A DNA stretch of 42,360 nt, taken from assembly GCA_905234425.1 (NCBI GenBank), contig CAJOHR010000012.1, positions 1-42,360 of the forward strand, written 5' to 3'. Below are positions 7,709 through 16,052 of this stretch, piece after piece; positions within the stretch are counted from its first letter, which is position 1; every line of letters begins with the position of its first letter. A program made the position numbers and the translations under genes. Origin of the DNA: an uncultured Oscillospiraceae bacterium (lineage in GTDB: Bacteria > Bacillota > Clostridia > Oscillospirales > Oscillospiraceae). Under the pieces are notes generated by a model. The model searched no databases. It worked only from the letters and a program-made list of their open reading frames with translations, and was not told the origin of the DNA.

Positions 7709-9825
7709 CCGGAATAGGTGGCGGGCTGGATATTCCCCACCTTCACGCTGTCGCCGATCTTTTTGAAGATGGGAGCGCAGTCCGCAAAGGCGCCGGGATC
7801 CCTGGGCTTCCTTCCGCCGGAGACCACCACGCTGTCGCAGGCCAAGACCCTCGTCTCATAGACGGGAGCCGGCGGCTCCGCCATGGGGCCGGGTCCAAAG
7901 GGACCGCCGGGACCACCCGGACCACCCGGACCGCCGGGACCACCCGGACCGCCGGGACCACCCGGACCGCCCGGACCGTCGGGACCACCAGGGCCGCCGG
8001 GGGCGTCGTGGGGCATGCCGTACTTGCAGTCCTCGCCCTCCAGGGGCCGCATGCCGGGGACGAAGCCCGGGACGGCGTTGGTCTGGACCTTCAGGGTCAC
8101 GGCCCTGGGCTCGATCTTCTCCGTGGCGGCAAAGTCCACATAGTGGAAGTTGGGCAGGCTCTCCAGGCTCTCCCGCTCCACCCGCTCGGTATGCATATCG
8201 GTGGACAGCTTGATTTGGCTCCTGGTCACCAGAGTGACGTCGTGGCCTGCCCGGCCCAGATACAGGCTCACATCCCTGCCCGTGTCCGCGCCGCCGATGA
8301 CCACGACCTTGCGGCCCAGCTCGCTTTCCCGGCCGAAGACCTCCTCCGCCAGACAGGCGTTTTCCGCGCCCTCCACGGGAGGCCGGACAGGCTCGGAGCC
8401 CGCAGCCCAGATCACGGCGCCGTAGCCTTCCGCCTGAAGCTGCTCCGGGGTGACCTCCGCGCCGGTCCGGATTTTAACGTCCGTTTTACGGAGCTCCCGG
8501 GTCAAATATTCGATATACTCCCCAAGAGGCCATTTATAATCCGGCACTGCGGCCGCGGCAAGCTGGCCGCCAAGATGATCGGCTTTTTCGTAGAGCGTCA
8601 CGTCATGGCCCCGCCTGACTGCCGTCAGCGCCGCCATCATGCCGCCGGGACCTGCGCCGATGACCGCCACCTTTTTCGGCGTGGTGGTTTCGGGGAACAG
8701 GCCCTGGATCCGGCCCTGCCTGGGGTTCACAGCGCAGGTGTGGAGCCCGTGGCAGCCGTTGCAGAGGATGCAGGGCACGATCTCGGCGTAGGGCGCGCCC
8801 GCCTGAAGCTTTTCGTAGTAGTGCTCGTCCGCCAGGAACTGACGGGCCATGGAGAACAGGTCCGATTTGCCCTGCTCCAGCAGCTCCTCCATGACCTCCG
8901 GATTGCCGTAGCCGCCCACGGGAGAGCAGAGGATCTTCATGTTCCGGGCCTTGAAGGCGCCGGCATACTCGATGGTGGCAGGCCGCCGGTCCGAGGTCAG
9001 GTTCAGGCCGCTGACATGGGTGGCGGAGCCGTCCACGCCCCGGATCTCCACGATGTCCAGGACGCCCTCCAGGGCCTGACAGAAGTCGAGGAAATCCTCC
9101 AGGGTGTAGCCGGGAGCCTCCTCCACGCCGGAGATCTGGGCCTCAATGATGAAGTCCTCGCCGCAGACCTCCTTGATCTTCCCGAAGAGCCGTTTGGCCA
9201 GGGTGGCCCGCTCCGCCATGGTCTTGCCGCCATATTCGTCCGTCCGCTGGTTCAGCAGGGGGGACATGGAGCAGGCCAGAATGGAGGACCGGTAGCTCAT
9301 GTAGAAGGAGGCCATGTCGAAGCCCAGGTCCTTTGCCTCCTTACAGCGGAACACGAATTCGTCCATGAGCTTTTCCAGCCGCTCCACGGAGATGCCGGGC
9401 TTGTTCCGGAAGGTGGCGGAGTTGTAGTCGCCCTTCTTTGGAATCTCGTCCCAGTTGGGGGTGTCGGAGATGTTCACGTCGTTGGGCTCAATGTCCATCA
9501 TGGAGGCGGACGCCAGGGTGCCCTCGGCGTGGACAGCCTCGGTCAGACGGCGGAAGCCCTCCCGGACCTCCGGGTCCCGCATGTCCCAGGCGGTGCCGGC
9601 CATGGCGCCGAAGGGATCGAAGCCCTCGGTGAGGTTCCGCTCCGGATGGTTGCCCATGGCCACCACCACCGTGGCCGCGCCGTTTTTGGCCAGGCCCGTG
9701 TAGAACTCGATGGCCTGATCCATGGTGAAGTTCTGGAGTGCGCACTTGGAGCTGAGCATCCGGTTTTTCAGGGTCTTTCCCCGGATCTCCAGGGGCGACA
9801 AAAGCAGCTTATAGTTGTTTGACAT
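7684..9825 (-). CDS. Old Yellow Enzyme-type NADH:flavin oxidoreductase with FAD domain and Gly-Gly-Pro insert
   Basis: 713 residues. Residues 1-350 form an FMN-binding TIM barrel with the family motif [14 protein letters not shown] cysteine cluster [17 protein letters not shown] follows as the expected [4Fe-4S] site, then a dinucleotide domain with [16 protein letters not shown] and a second fold with [18 protein letters not shown]. This is the layout of 2,4-dienoyl-CoA reductase/2-enoate reductase enzymes, which reduce activated C=C bonds with electrons from NAD(P)H; the substrate cannot be predicted. Unusually, residues about 610-642 are eleven Gly-Gly-Pro-type triplets inside the C-terminal FAD/NAD region, making the protein longer than relatives of roughly 640-670 residues. 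It is monocistronic with its own promoter; start ATG 9825 follows AAGGAGGAAA. Confidence 0.88.
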   Translation of the reverse strand: MSNNYKLLLSPLEIRGKTLKNRMLSSKCALQNFTMDQAIEFYTGLAKNGAATVVVAMGNHPERNLTEGFDPFGAMAGTAWDMRDPEVREGFRRLTEAVHAEGTLASASMMDIEPNDVNISDTPNWDEIPKKGDYNSATFRNKPGISVERLEKLMDEFVFRCKEAKDLGFDMASFYMSYRSSILACSMSPLLNQRTDEYGGKTMAERATLAKRLFGKIKEVCGEDFIIEAQISGVEEAPGYTLEDFLDFCQALEGVLDIVEIRGVDGSATHVSGLNLTSDRRPATIEYAGAFKARNMKILCSPVGGYGNPEVMEELLEQGKSDLFSMARQFLADEHYYEKLQAGAPYAEIVPCILCNGCHGLHTCAVNPRQGRIQGLFPETTTPKKVAVIGAGPGGMMAALTAVRRGHDVTLYEKADHLGGQLAAAAVPDYKWPLGEYIEYLTRELRKTDVKIRTGAEVTPEQLQAEGYGAVIWAAGSEPVRPPVEGAENACLAEEVFGRESELGRKVVVIGGADTGRDVSLYLGRAGHDVTLVTRSQIKLSTDMHTERVERESLESLPNFHYVDFAATEKIEPRAVTLKVQTNAVPGFVPGMRPLEGEDCKYGMPHDAPGGPGGPDGPGGPGGPGGPGGPGGPGGPGGPGGPFGPGPMAEPPAPVYETRVLACDSVVVSGGRKPRDPGAFADCAPIFKKIGDSVKVGNIQPATYSGYKAAMEL
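7901..7999. repeat. Eleven tandem 9-bp units encoding Gly-Gly-Pro
   Basis: Eleven perfect-length 9-bp units (GGACC-rich on the plus strand) run from 7901 to 7999. Ten encode GGP and one (7973-7981) encodes DGP on the minus strand. Units differ only at synonymous positions apart from the DGP unit. Length variation by slippage is possible without breaking the frame. Confidence 0.9.
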
Positions 9826-9860
9826 CTGGTTTCCTCCTTGTTCCGTCGAAATACGGTCCC

Positions 9861-9866
9861 ATTATA
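9861..9866 (-). promoter_or_regulatory. Extended -10 promoter for the oxidoreductase gene
   Basis: Minus-strand TATAAT at 9866-9861 is preceded by TGC, an extended -10 element. The -35 position has no good match. The transcript would have a leader of about 30 bases. It is divergent from the promoter at 9945. Confidence 0.5.
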
Positions 9867-9944
9867 GCATGTCGAAGGGACGCCGTCCCGCAGTTTCCTG
9901 TTTTTGATACCCCAATGGTTAAAAAGTGAAAACGTAAAAACGCC

Positions 9945-9973
9945 TTGCGGACGGCGGGCGGCGGGGTTATACT
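9945..9973 (+). promoter_or_regulatory. Promoter for hydrolase-ung
   Basis: TTGCGG (9945-9950), 17 bases, TATACT (9968-9973). The start of transcription near 9980 leaves a short leader that carries the AAAGGAGGA ribosome site at 9991-9999. Confidence 0.6.
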
Positions 9974-10005
9974 GGAGAGGAAGAAACGATAAAGGAGGAG
10001 AGCTT

Positions 10006-10947
10006 GTGCGCTTTACAAAGGAAACCATCTCCTTCCTGTCCGCGGACAGGAAGACCAGGGTGGCGGCCTATCTCTACACGCCGCTCACCGCTCCCAAGGC
10101 GATTTTCCAGATCAGCCACGGCATGTGCGAGTACATCGGCCGCTATGAACACATGATCGACGTGCTCTGCGCCGACGGTTACGCCGTCTGCGGCAACGAC
10201 CATCTGGGCCACGGCGACACGGGAGACCCCAAGGACTGGGGCTTCTTTGCGGAGAAAGACGGCTACGATGACGTTTTGCAGGACCTTCATACCATGAACA
10301 GCCTTGCCCGGGGAAAATGGCCGGGATTGCCCCTGGTGTTCTACGGCCACAGCATGGGCAGCTTTTACGCACGGTGGTACGCGGAGAAGTATCCCGAGAC
10401 CATTGACGCCCTGGTGATCTCCGGCACCGGCGGACCGGGACCTCTGCCCAAGGCTGGCAAGGCCATGGCCTCCGGGCTCTGCCGTATATTCGGGCCCCGG
10501 CATGTGTCGGAGCTCATGCTCAAGGCCTCCACGGGCTCCTATGCCAAGGGCGCGGAGGAGGGCGCCTCTCCCTCGGTGTGGCTCAGCCGGGACCCGGCGG
10601 TCTGGGCAAAATATGATGCGGACCCCAAGTGCCGGTTCAAGTTCACCGTCTCCGCCTATCGGGATATGCTGACGGCTCACGTCCACGTGAACAGCAAAGC
10701 CTGGGCGGAGGCGTTCCCCAAGGATATGCCAACGTATTTTCTCTCGGGAGACGCGGACCCGGTGGGGGAAAACGGCAAGGGCGTCACCGCCGCCTGTCAG
10801 CTTTTGAAGGACGCCGGCGTGAAGGACGTGACATTGAAGCTCTACAAGGATGCCCGGCATGAGCTTCACAACGAGACCAACAAGGAGGAGGTTTTCGCGG
10901 ACCTCCTGGCGTGGTGCGACAGCCGGATCGGCGCGGAACAGGCATGA
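10006..10947 (+). CDS. Alpha/beta hydrolase, monoacylglycerol lipase/lysophospholipase-like
   Basis: 313 residues from GTG 10006, chosen because AAAGGAGGA lies seven bases upstream and the promoter lies inside any longer reading. The fold is a serine hydrolase: oxyanion segment SHGMCEYIGRYEH, nucleophile elbow GHSMGS (Ser116), acid Asp in LSGDADPVGE, and catalytic His in DARHELHNE. The segment order and HGMCEY match bacterial monoglyceride lipase-type enzymes that release fatty acid from monoacylglycerols or lysophospholipids. No signal peptide is present, so it is cytoplasmic. Its stop overlaps the ATG of ung. Confidence 0.85.
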   Translation: MRFTKETISFLSADRKTRVAAYLYTPLTAPKAIFQISHGMCEYIGRYEHMIDVLCADGYAVCGNDHLGHGDTGDPKDWGFFAEKDGYDDVLQDLHTMNSLARGKWPGLPLVFYGHSMGSFYARWYAEKYPETIDALVISGTGGPGPLPKAGKAMASGLCRIFGPRHVSELMLKASTGSYAKGAEEGASPSVWLSRDPAVWAKYDADPKCRFKFTVSAYRDMLTAHVHVNSKAWAEAFPKDMPTYFLSGDADPVGENGKGVTAACQLLKDAGVKDVTLKLYKDARHELHNETNKEEVFADLLAWCDSRIGAEQA

Positions 10948-11609
10948 GGCCCGATTCTGCGGAGACCGGCCGCTGGGCAGCCTGCCTGGGACCGGTCTGG
11001 GAGGACTGGAATCCGTTGTGGGAGAAGGTGGAACGGGCCTATGAGGCCTCCACGGTGTATCCGCCTCGGGAGGAGCTGTTTGCCGCCCTCCGGCTGACGC
11101 CTCCGGAATCGGTCCGGGCGGTGATCCTGGGCCAGGACCCCTATCACGGACCGGGCCAGGCCCACGGGCTGAGCTTTTCCGTCCGGCCCAGGGTGCCTCT
11201 GCCAAAGTCCCTCCACAACATCTACCGGGAGCTGGAGGCGGATGTGGGGGCGGTTCCCGGGGACGGCTGCCTGGCGCCCTGGGGGGCCCAGGGCGTGCTG
11301 CTGCTCAACGCCGTTTTGACCGTGGAGGCGGGAAAGGCCGGGAGCCACAGAGCCTTTGGCTGGGAGGCCTTCACCGACTCGGTGATCGCCGCCACCAACG
11401 ATCTGCCTCAGCCCGTTGCCTTTGTCCTCTGGGGGAACTGGGCAATAAAAAAGCAGGCGCTGATTAAATCTGACGCCCCGCGGCTGATTCTGACCGCGCC
11501 CCATCCCAGTCCGCTTTCGGCCTACCGGGGCTTCTTCGGCAGCCGGCCCTTCTCGAGAATCAACGAATTCCTCACAGAACATGGGGAAACGCCCATCCGG
11601 TGGGCATAA
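10944..11609 (+). CDS. ung: Uracil-DNA glycosylase, family 1
   Basis: 221 residues; the ATG at 10944 overlaps the upstream stop (ATGA). The enzyme removes uracil from DNA to begin base excision repair. The water-activating motif GQDPYHGPGQAHGLSFSV contains catalytic Asp65, and the DNA-intercalation motif HPSPLSAYRGFFGSRPFS carries His187. LLLNAVLTVEAGKAGSH and FVLWGNWA are also typical. Length matches the family. A terminator hairpin follows. Confidence 0.95.
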   Translation: MRPDSAETGRWAACLGPVWEDWNPLWEKVERAYEASTVYPPREELFAALRLTPPESVRAVILGQDPYHGPGQAHGLSFSVRPRVPLPKSLHNIYRELEADVGAVPGDGCLAPWGAQGVLLLNAVLTVEAGKAGSHRAFGWEAFTDSVIAATNDLPQPVAFVLWGNWAIKKQALIKSDAPRLILTAPHPSPLSAYRGFFGSRPFSRINEFLTEHGETPIRWA

Positions 11610-11611
11610 AA

Positions 11612-11644
11612 CGGCGGGACGCGATGCATGGTCGCGTCCCGCCG
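11612..11644. terminator. Hairpin between ung and the converging kinase-like gene
   Basis: A 13-bp stem CGGCGGGACGCGA (11612-11624) pairs with 11632-11644 around TGCATGG. No long T-run follows on either strand, so it may terminate weakly in both directions. Confidence 0.6.
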
Positions 11645-11657
11645 GGTCTGTCTCATG

Positions 11658-12287
11658 TTATTCCTTGTTCAGGGCGTTGGTCTTTTCCACCACCTGGGTG
11701 ATGAAGGTGGCCAGCAGGTCCGCCGCCTCCTCGGGGGTCAGGTGGCTGACGTTCAGGACGATGTCGTAGTTGGACAGGTCGCTCCATTTCCGGTCGGTGT
11801 AATAGTTGTAATAAGTGGCTCTGGCCTTGTCCAGCCGCTTGATCCTGGCTTCGGCCTCCCGGGCGTTCAGCCGGTCCCGCTCCATGACCGTCTCCAGACG
11901 GCTCTCCACGGTGGAATGTAGGAACACGTTGATGGTTTCCTTGTAGCCGTCCAGCACGTAGTCCGCGCAGCGCCCCACGAACAGGGCCGGACCCTGGTCG
12001 GCGATGGTGCGGATGACGCTGGACTGGATGTTGAAGAGCTGATCGTTCAGGGGCATGCCGTACATGCTCCGGTTGGACCGGTTGGACAGGGCATATCCCA
12101 GGGAGGTGGTGGCGGTCTCCTCCGCCTTGTCAAAGGCCCGCTCGTCGATCCGGCTCTCCTGGGAGGCGATGGCGATCAGATCCTTGTCGTAGAAGGGGAT
12201 GTTCAGCTTTTCCGCCAGCTTCTCCGCGATCAGATGACCGTTGGTGCCGTACTGGCGGCTCAGGGTGATCATTGGCATCTTGGACAT
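11658..12287 (-). CDS. Cytidylate-kinase-like P-loop protein (first of two paralogs)
   Basis: 209 residues from ATG 12287, which follows AAAGGAAGCGG. It begins MSKMPMITLSRQYGTNGHLI and includes PFYDKDL, VGRCADYVLDG, FLHSTVESRLETVMERD and a C-terminal YYNYYTDRKW. These match the Cytidylate_kin2 family (AAA-like kinases of unsettled function in Clostridia), not true Cmk. The usual Walker A lysine is not evident in SRQYGTNGHLI. The protein is clearly related to the product of 14569-15168, and the pair brackets thrS. It has its own divergent promoter. The substrate is unknown. Confidence 0.8.
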   Translation of the reverse strand: MSKMPMITLSRQYGTNGHLIAEKLAEKLNIPFYDKDLIAIASQESRIDERAFDKAEETATTSLGYALSNRSNRSMYGMPLNDQLFNIQSSVIRTIADQGPALFVGRCADYVLDGYKETINVFLHSTVESRLETVMERDRLNAREAEARIKRLDKARATYYNYYTDRKWSDLSNYDIVLNVSHLTPEEAADLLATFITQVVEKTNALNKE

Positions 12288-12347
12288 AACACCGCTTCCT
12301 TTCAAATGCGCCCGGCGGGCGCGTCGATAAGGCCTTTTCCCGCCTTG

Positions 12348-12376
12348 ATTATACCGCTCCGGAAAGGGACTGTCAA
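12348..12376 (-). promoter_or_regulatory. Consensus promoter for the first kinase-like gene
   Basis: On the minus strand TTGACA (12376-12371), 17 bases, TATAAT (12353-12348): a perfect consensus. The leader to the ATG at 12287 contains a GCGCCCG/CGGGCGC inverted repeat near 12308-12322. Confidence 0.85.
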
Positions 12377-12401
12377 TACGTCCCTTTTTTCAGCCGCCCC
12401 A

Positions 12402-12430
12402 TTGACATTTGTTTCTCCCCTCGCTATAAT
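12402..12430 (+). promoter_or_regulatory. Consensus promoter for the thrS T-box transcript
   Basis: TTGACA (12402-12407), 17 bases, TATAAT (12425-12430): a perfect consensus, divergent from the kinase-like gene promoter. Transcription would start near 12437. Confidence 0.9.
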
Positions 12431-12454
12431 GGCAGATACAACATGGAAAAGGCA

Positions 12455-12682
12455 TTGATGGAACCAGTACCCTTTGGGCCGATTGCAGAGAGAGGGACAT
12501 TTTTGTTTGCTGCAAGTCCCTTATGAGGCGTTTGGGGGAACACCATTCCGGAGCCGCCGCGGGTCAAAAACGCGGACGTCCCTCCACGTTACGGAGTCAA
12601 TGAGTGAAACCATAAGGTGGAACCGTGCGTGATCTGCACCCTTATGAGCTGCCCAAAGCGGCTCGTAGGGGCTTTTGTTTTT
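12455..12682 (+). ncRNA. Threonine T-box riboswitch with intrinsic terminator, upstream of thrS
   Basis: The leader shows the T-box parts in order. Stem I base GGAA (12460-12463) pairs with TTCC (12546-12549) and is followed by the S-turn AGTA (12466-12469). The AGAGAG-like segment starts near 12487. The specifier loop GAAC-ACC-A gives codon ACC (threonine) at 12542-12544. The T-box core GGTGGAACCGTGC (12616-12628) has the TGGA bulge (12618-12621) that would pair with the UCCA end of uncharged tRNA-Thr. The terminator stem CCCTTATGAGCTGC/GCGGCTCGTAGGGG (12639-12671) ends in CTTTTGTTTTT. Uncharged tRNA-Thr would favour antitermination and thrS expression. Confidence 0.92.
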
Positions 12683-12726
12683 CGGGGACGATCAAAATGT
12701 GAAGAACTTTGAAGGAGTGGAATCAT

Positions 12727-14514
12727 ATGAAAGCGATCTACAACGACGGCCATGTGGCGGAGCTGCCCCAGGAGGAGGAGCTGCACGTCATCCGGCACAC
12801 CGCCGCCCACATCATGGCCCAGGCCATCCTGCGGCTCCATCCCCAGGCGAAATTCGCCTACGGCCCCGCCACGGAGCGCGGCTTCTACTACGACGTGGAC
12901 CTGGGGGAGGAGAAGCTCTCCGACGAGGATCTGAATGCCATCGAGGCGGAGATGAAGAAGATCTGCAAGGAGAATCTTCCCATCCGCACCTACGAGCTTC
13001 CCCGGCAGGAGGCCATCGCCCTCATGGAGAGCCGCGGCGAAATCTACAAGGTGGAGCACATCGGGGATCTGGCCCCGGACGCCCGGATCACCTTCTATCA
13101 GCAGGGGGACTATATCGACATGTGCGTGGGACCCCACCTGACCTACACCAAGGCGCTCAAGGCCTTCAAGGTCACCCAGCAGTCCGGCGCCTACTGGAAG
13201 AACGACAAGGACAACAAGATGCTCACCCGGATCAACGGCGTGGCCTTCCACAACAATGAAGAGCTGGCCGTCTGGGAGAAGGAGCAGGCCGAGGCCCGGG
13301 AGCGGGACCATCGGAAGATCGGCAAGGAGATGCAGCTCTTCATGTCCGACGATCTGGTGGGCCGGGGCATGCCTATGTTCCTGCCCAAGGGCTATGCGCT
13401 CTGGCAGGAGCTGGAGAACTATATCAAGGCCAAGGAGCGCCGTCTGGGCTATCAGCATGTGCTGACGCCCTGCGTGGGCACCGTGGATCTTTACAAGACC
13501 TCCGGCCACTGGGATCACTACAAGGACAACATGTTCCCCGCCATGGAGATCGACGGCGAGGAATACGTGCTGCGCCCCATGAACTGCCCCCACCACATGC
13601 GGATCTATGCCAACCGGCCCCGTTCCTATCGGGCCCTGCCCATCCGCATCGGTGAAATCGCCCACGATTTCCGCTATGAGGCCTCCGGCACCCTGAAGGG
13701 CATCGAGCGCGTTCGCCATTTCTGCCAGAACGACGCCCATCTGTTCGTGACCCCGGACCAGATCAAGGACGAGGTCTCCGCCGTCTGCGACCTGATTTTC
13801 GACGTGTACAGGGACTTCGGCATCACCGATTACCGCTGCGTCCTGTCCCTGCGGGATCCTGCGGACAAGAAGAAATACCACGACGACGACGAGATGTGGG
13901 ATACTGCCGAGGCCGCCCTGCGGGCCGTGCTGACGGAGCTTGGCATTGAGTTCACCGAGGAGATCGGCGAGGCCGCCTTCTACGGCCCCAAGCTGGATGT
14001 GAACGTGCGGCCTGCCGTGGGCGCGGAGATCACCCTCTCCACCTGCCAGCTGGACTTCTGCCTGCCCGCCAAGTTTTCCCTGACCTACACCGACGCCGAC
14101 GGCGCGGAGAAGTGCCCCGTGGTCATCCACCGGGCCATTCTGGGTACGCTGGACCGGTTTATGGCCTATATCATTGAGGAGACCAAGGGCAAGTTCCCCG
14201 TGTGGCTGGCCCCGGTTCAGGTCAAGGTCCTGCCTGTCAGCGAAAAGAGCATGGACTACGCCAGAAGCTGCTTTGAGGCCCTGGAGGACGCCGGTATCCG
14301 GGCGGAGCTGGACGAGCGCGGCGAGAAGATCGGCTACAAGATCCGGGAGGCTCAGCAGGTGGAGCGGGTGCCCTACATGCTGGTCATCGGCCAGAACGAG
14401 GTGGAGGCCGGAAACGTGACCTTCCGGAATCGGGACACCGGCGAGAGCACCACCCTGTCCCTGGAGGACTTTATCGCCAAGGTCCGGCAGGAGACCAGGG
14501 ACCGGACCCTGTAA
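12727..14514 (+). CDS. thrS: Threonyl-tRNA synthetase lacking the N-terminal TGS domain
   Basis: 595 residues from ATG 12727 (GAAGGAG upstream). It charges tRNA-Thr. The protein starts directly at the editing domain: HTAAH (H24, H28) and DMCVGPH supply the Ser-tRNA hydrolysis site, so proofreading is probably intact. The class II core follows with RPMNCPHH (zinc Cys287), RIGEIAHDFRYEASG and HRAILGTLDRFMAYIIEE, then the anticodon-binding domain (VKVLPVSEK...RAELDERGEKIGYKIREAQ). Typical bacterial enzymes of about 635-645 residues begin with a roughly 60-residue TGS domain; here only about 15 residues precede the editing domain and the T-box leader occupies the space upstream, so the domain is truly absent. 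Confidence 0.95.
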   Translation: MKAIYNDGHVAELPQEEELHVIRHTAAHIMAQAILRLHPQAKFAYGPATERGFYYDVDLGEEKLSDEDLNAIEAEMKKICKENLPIRTYELPRQEAIALMESRGEIYKVEHIGDLAPDARITFYQQGDYIDMCVGPHLTYTKALKAFKVTQQSGAYWKNDKDNKMLTRINGVAFHNNEELAVWEKEQAEARERDHRKIGKEMQLFMSDDLVGRGMPMFLPKGYALWQELENYIKAKERRLGYQHVLTPCVGTVDLYKTSGHWDHYKDNMFPAMEIDGEEYVLRPMNCPHHMRIYANRPRSYRALPIRIGEIAHDFRYEASGTLKGIERVRHFCQNDAHLFVTPDQIKDEVSAVCDLIFDVYRDFGITDYRCVLSLRDPADKKKYHDDDEMWDTAEAALRAVLTELGIEFTEEIGEAAFYGPKLDVNVRPAVGAEITLSTCQLDFCLPAKFSLTYTDADGAEKCPVVIHRAILGTLDRFMAYIIEETKGKFPVWLAPVQVKVLPVSEKSMDYARSCFEALEDAGIRAELDERGEKIGYKIREAQQVERVPYMLVIGQNEVEAGNVTFRNRDTGESTTLSLEDFIAKVRQETRDRTL

Positions 14515-14529
14515 TCAGAAACGCAAAAC

Positions 14530-14556
14530 GGGGCTGTCTCCCTGAGAGACAGCCCC
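14530..14556. terminator. Hairpin between thrS and the second kinase-like gene
   Basis: GGGGCTGTCTC (14530-14540) pairs perfectly with GAGACAGCCCC (14546-14556). Read on the minus strand it is followed by GTTTTGCG, so it serves the kinase-like gene best and may end thrS transcripts too. Confidence 0.65.
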
Positions 14557-14568
14557 GAAGTTCATGTA

Positions 14569-15168
14569 TTACCGATTCTGCATGGTCATGGCGTAGGCCG
14601 CGATCATCTCCGCAATGGCGTCGGCGTCCAAGGTGGAGGTGTCGATGCTCAGCATAGAGCTGCCCACGTCGCCCCACTTCTTGTGGGTGAAGAAGTTGTA
14701 GTACTCCGATCTGGCCCGGTCCTGCTTCTTGATGGTCTTCTCCGCCAGGGCCCGGCTGTCGATGCCGTTCTCCGCCATGACCCGGCTGATCCGGTAGTCC
14801 ATGGGGGCGTGGAAGAAGATGGACAGGAGATTCTTCTTCTCCCGGAGCACATAGTCGGCGCAGCGGCCCACGATGATGCAGTTGTCGGCCTGGGCCACCT
14901 TCCGGATCACGTTGAACTGGGCAAAGGCCAGCTGCTGGTTCAGGGGCAGATTGTCGCCCGTGGCCGCGCCGGTCATGTACAGGCTGTAGATCAGGCTGCC
15001 GCTGGGCTTCTCGTCATAGTGCTGCATGGCCGAGACGGAAAAGCCGCTGTCCTCCGCCGCCATGGTCAGGATCTCCTTGTCGTAAAAGGCGTATCCCAGA
15101 CGTGCGGCGAGCTTTTCGCCGATCTCCCGGCCTCCGGAACCGAACTGCCTTCCAATCGTAATTATCAT
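14569..15168 (-). CDS. Cytidylate-kinase-like P-loop protein (second paralog)
   Basis: 199 residues from ATG 15168, preceded by AAAGGCGG. It begins MIITIGRQFGSGGREIGEKL, where a P-loop-like GSGGRE has no lysine in the usual place, and continues with YAFYDKEIL, IIVGRCADYVL, FFHAPMDYRISRVMAENG and SEYYNFFTHKKWGD. It shares layout and several motifs with the protein at 11658-12287, so the two are paralogs placed either side of thrS. The family (Cytidylate_kin2) is common in Clostridia and its substrate is not established. It has its own promoter. Confidence 0.8.
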   Translation of the reverse strand: MIITIGRQFGSGGREIGEKLAARLGYAFYDKEILTMAAEDSGFSVSAMQHYDEKPSGSLIYSLYMTGAATGDNLPLNQQLAFAQFNVIRKVAQADNCIIVGRCADYVLREKKNLLSIFFHAPMDYRISRVMAENGIDSRALAEKTIKKQDRARSEYYNFFTHKKWGDVGSSMLSIDTSTLDADAIAEMIAAYAMTMQNR

Positions 15169-15216
15169 AGGAACACCGCCTTTCAGAAATGAAGGGTCTA
15201 AACCTTCTGCTCCCTC

Positions 15217-15245
15217 AGCATACCACGTTTTGCCGGAAAAAACAA
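15217..15245 (-). promoter_or_regulatory. Promoter for the second kinase-like gene
   Basis: On the minus strand TTGTTT (15245-15240), 17 bases, TATGCT (15222-15217) with an extended TGG before the -10 box. Confidence 0.6.
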
Positions 15246-15328
15246 GTGGAAATTCGGCGCCCATTGGGCAGAATCCACAAAGACGGCCGCTGTTTTCTCC
15301 GGCGTTGCCCTCCGGACCGGGATTCCGA

Positions 15329-15357
15329 TTTACTTTTCCCCGCAAACATGGTATCAT
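15329..15357 (+). promoter_or_regulatory. Promoter for the yfbR-like to cvpA gene cluster
   Basis: TTTACT (15329-15334), 17 bases, TATCAT (15352-15357) with TGG just upstream (extended -10). Transcription would begin near 15364, about 30 bases before the first ATG. Confidence 0.6.
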
Positions 15358-15392
15358 AACGGGAACGGATCCACAGAAAGGGGTTTTTGATC

Positions 15393-16037
15393 ATGGAGAT
15401 CACGGATCTGACCCGGCGCGACCAGCCGGAATCACGGGACAAGCTGGAGAAATCGCTCTCCGGATATTCCTTTTACGCCTATCTCTCCCGGATGCGGTAC
15501 ATCTCCCGGTGGGGCCTCATGCGGAATTCCTGCCCGGAGAACATCCAGGAGCACAGCCATCAGACGGCGGTACTGGCCCACGCCCTGGCCCTGATCGCCA
15601 GGAACGTTTTCGGGAACAAGACCGTCTCCCCGGAAACCTGCGCCACGGCCGCATTGTTCCACGACGCGGGAGAGATCATCACCGGCGACATGCCCACGCC
15701 CATCAAATATTACTCTCCGGAGATCCGGGACGCCTACAAGCAGGTGGAGGCCGTGGCGGCGGAAAAGCTGCTGGCCATGCTGCCCGAGGAACTTCGGGAG
15801 GACTATCAGCCCCTCCTGGAGGAGGCGGACCCGGAGGTGGTCCGGTTTGTGAAGGCCGCCGACAAGCTCTCGGCCCACATCAAGTGCCTGGAGGAGCTGA
15901 AAGCCTCCAACCACGAATTCATCCTGGCCGCCCGGCAGACCCGGCAGGCCCTGGACGACATGGACATGCCGGAGGTGCAGTATTTTATCGAGAACTTCCT
16001 GGACAGCTTCACGCTGACCCTGGACGAACTGAAATAG
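15393..16037 (+). CDS. HD-domain 5'-deoxynucleotidase, YfbR-like
   Basis: 214 residues from ATG 15393 with AAAGGGG upstream. The sequence RYISRWGLMRNSCPENIQEH followed by SHQTAVLAHAL matches the YfbR family, which dephosphorylates deoxynucleoside 5'-monophosphates. Metal ligands of the HD fold are visible: EHS (about residue 55), the HD pair in ALFHDAGEIITGDMPTPIKY, and Asp in KAADKLSAHIK. It is the first gene of a rightward cluster with the ACT protein, UPF0210, cca and cvpA. Confidence 0.85.
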   Translation: MEITDLTRRDQPESRDKLEKSLSGYSFYAYLSRMRYISRWGLMRNSCPENIQEHSHQTAVLAHALALIARNVFGNKTVSPETCATAALFHDAGEIITGDMPTPIKYYSPEIRDAYKQVEAVAAEKLLAMLPEELREDYQPLLEEADPEVVRFVKAADKLSAHIKCLEELKASNHEFILAARQTRQALDDMDMPEVQYFIENFLDSFTLTLDELK

Positions 16038-16052
16038 AAGGGGGCAACCGTT

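Noticed and set aside
9904..10005. Upstream ATG extension of the alpha/beta hydrolase
   Set aside because: It would include the promoter and the ribosome site; GTG 10006 is far better placed.
11658..15168. Annotation of the two kinase-like genes as cmk
   Set aside because: Both lack the canonical Walker lysine and match the separate Cytidylate_kin2 family.
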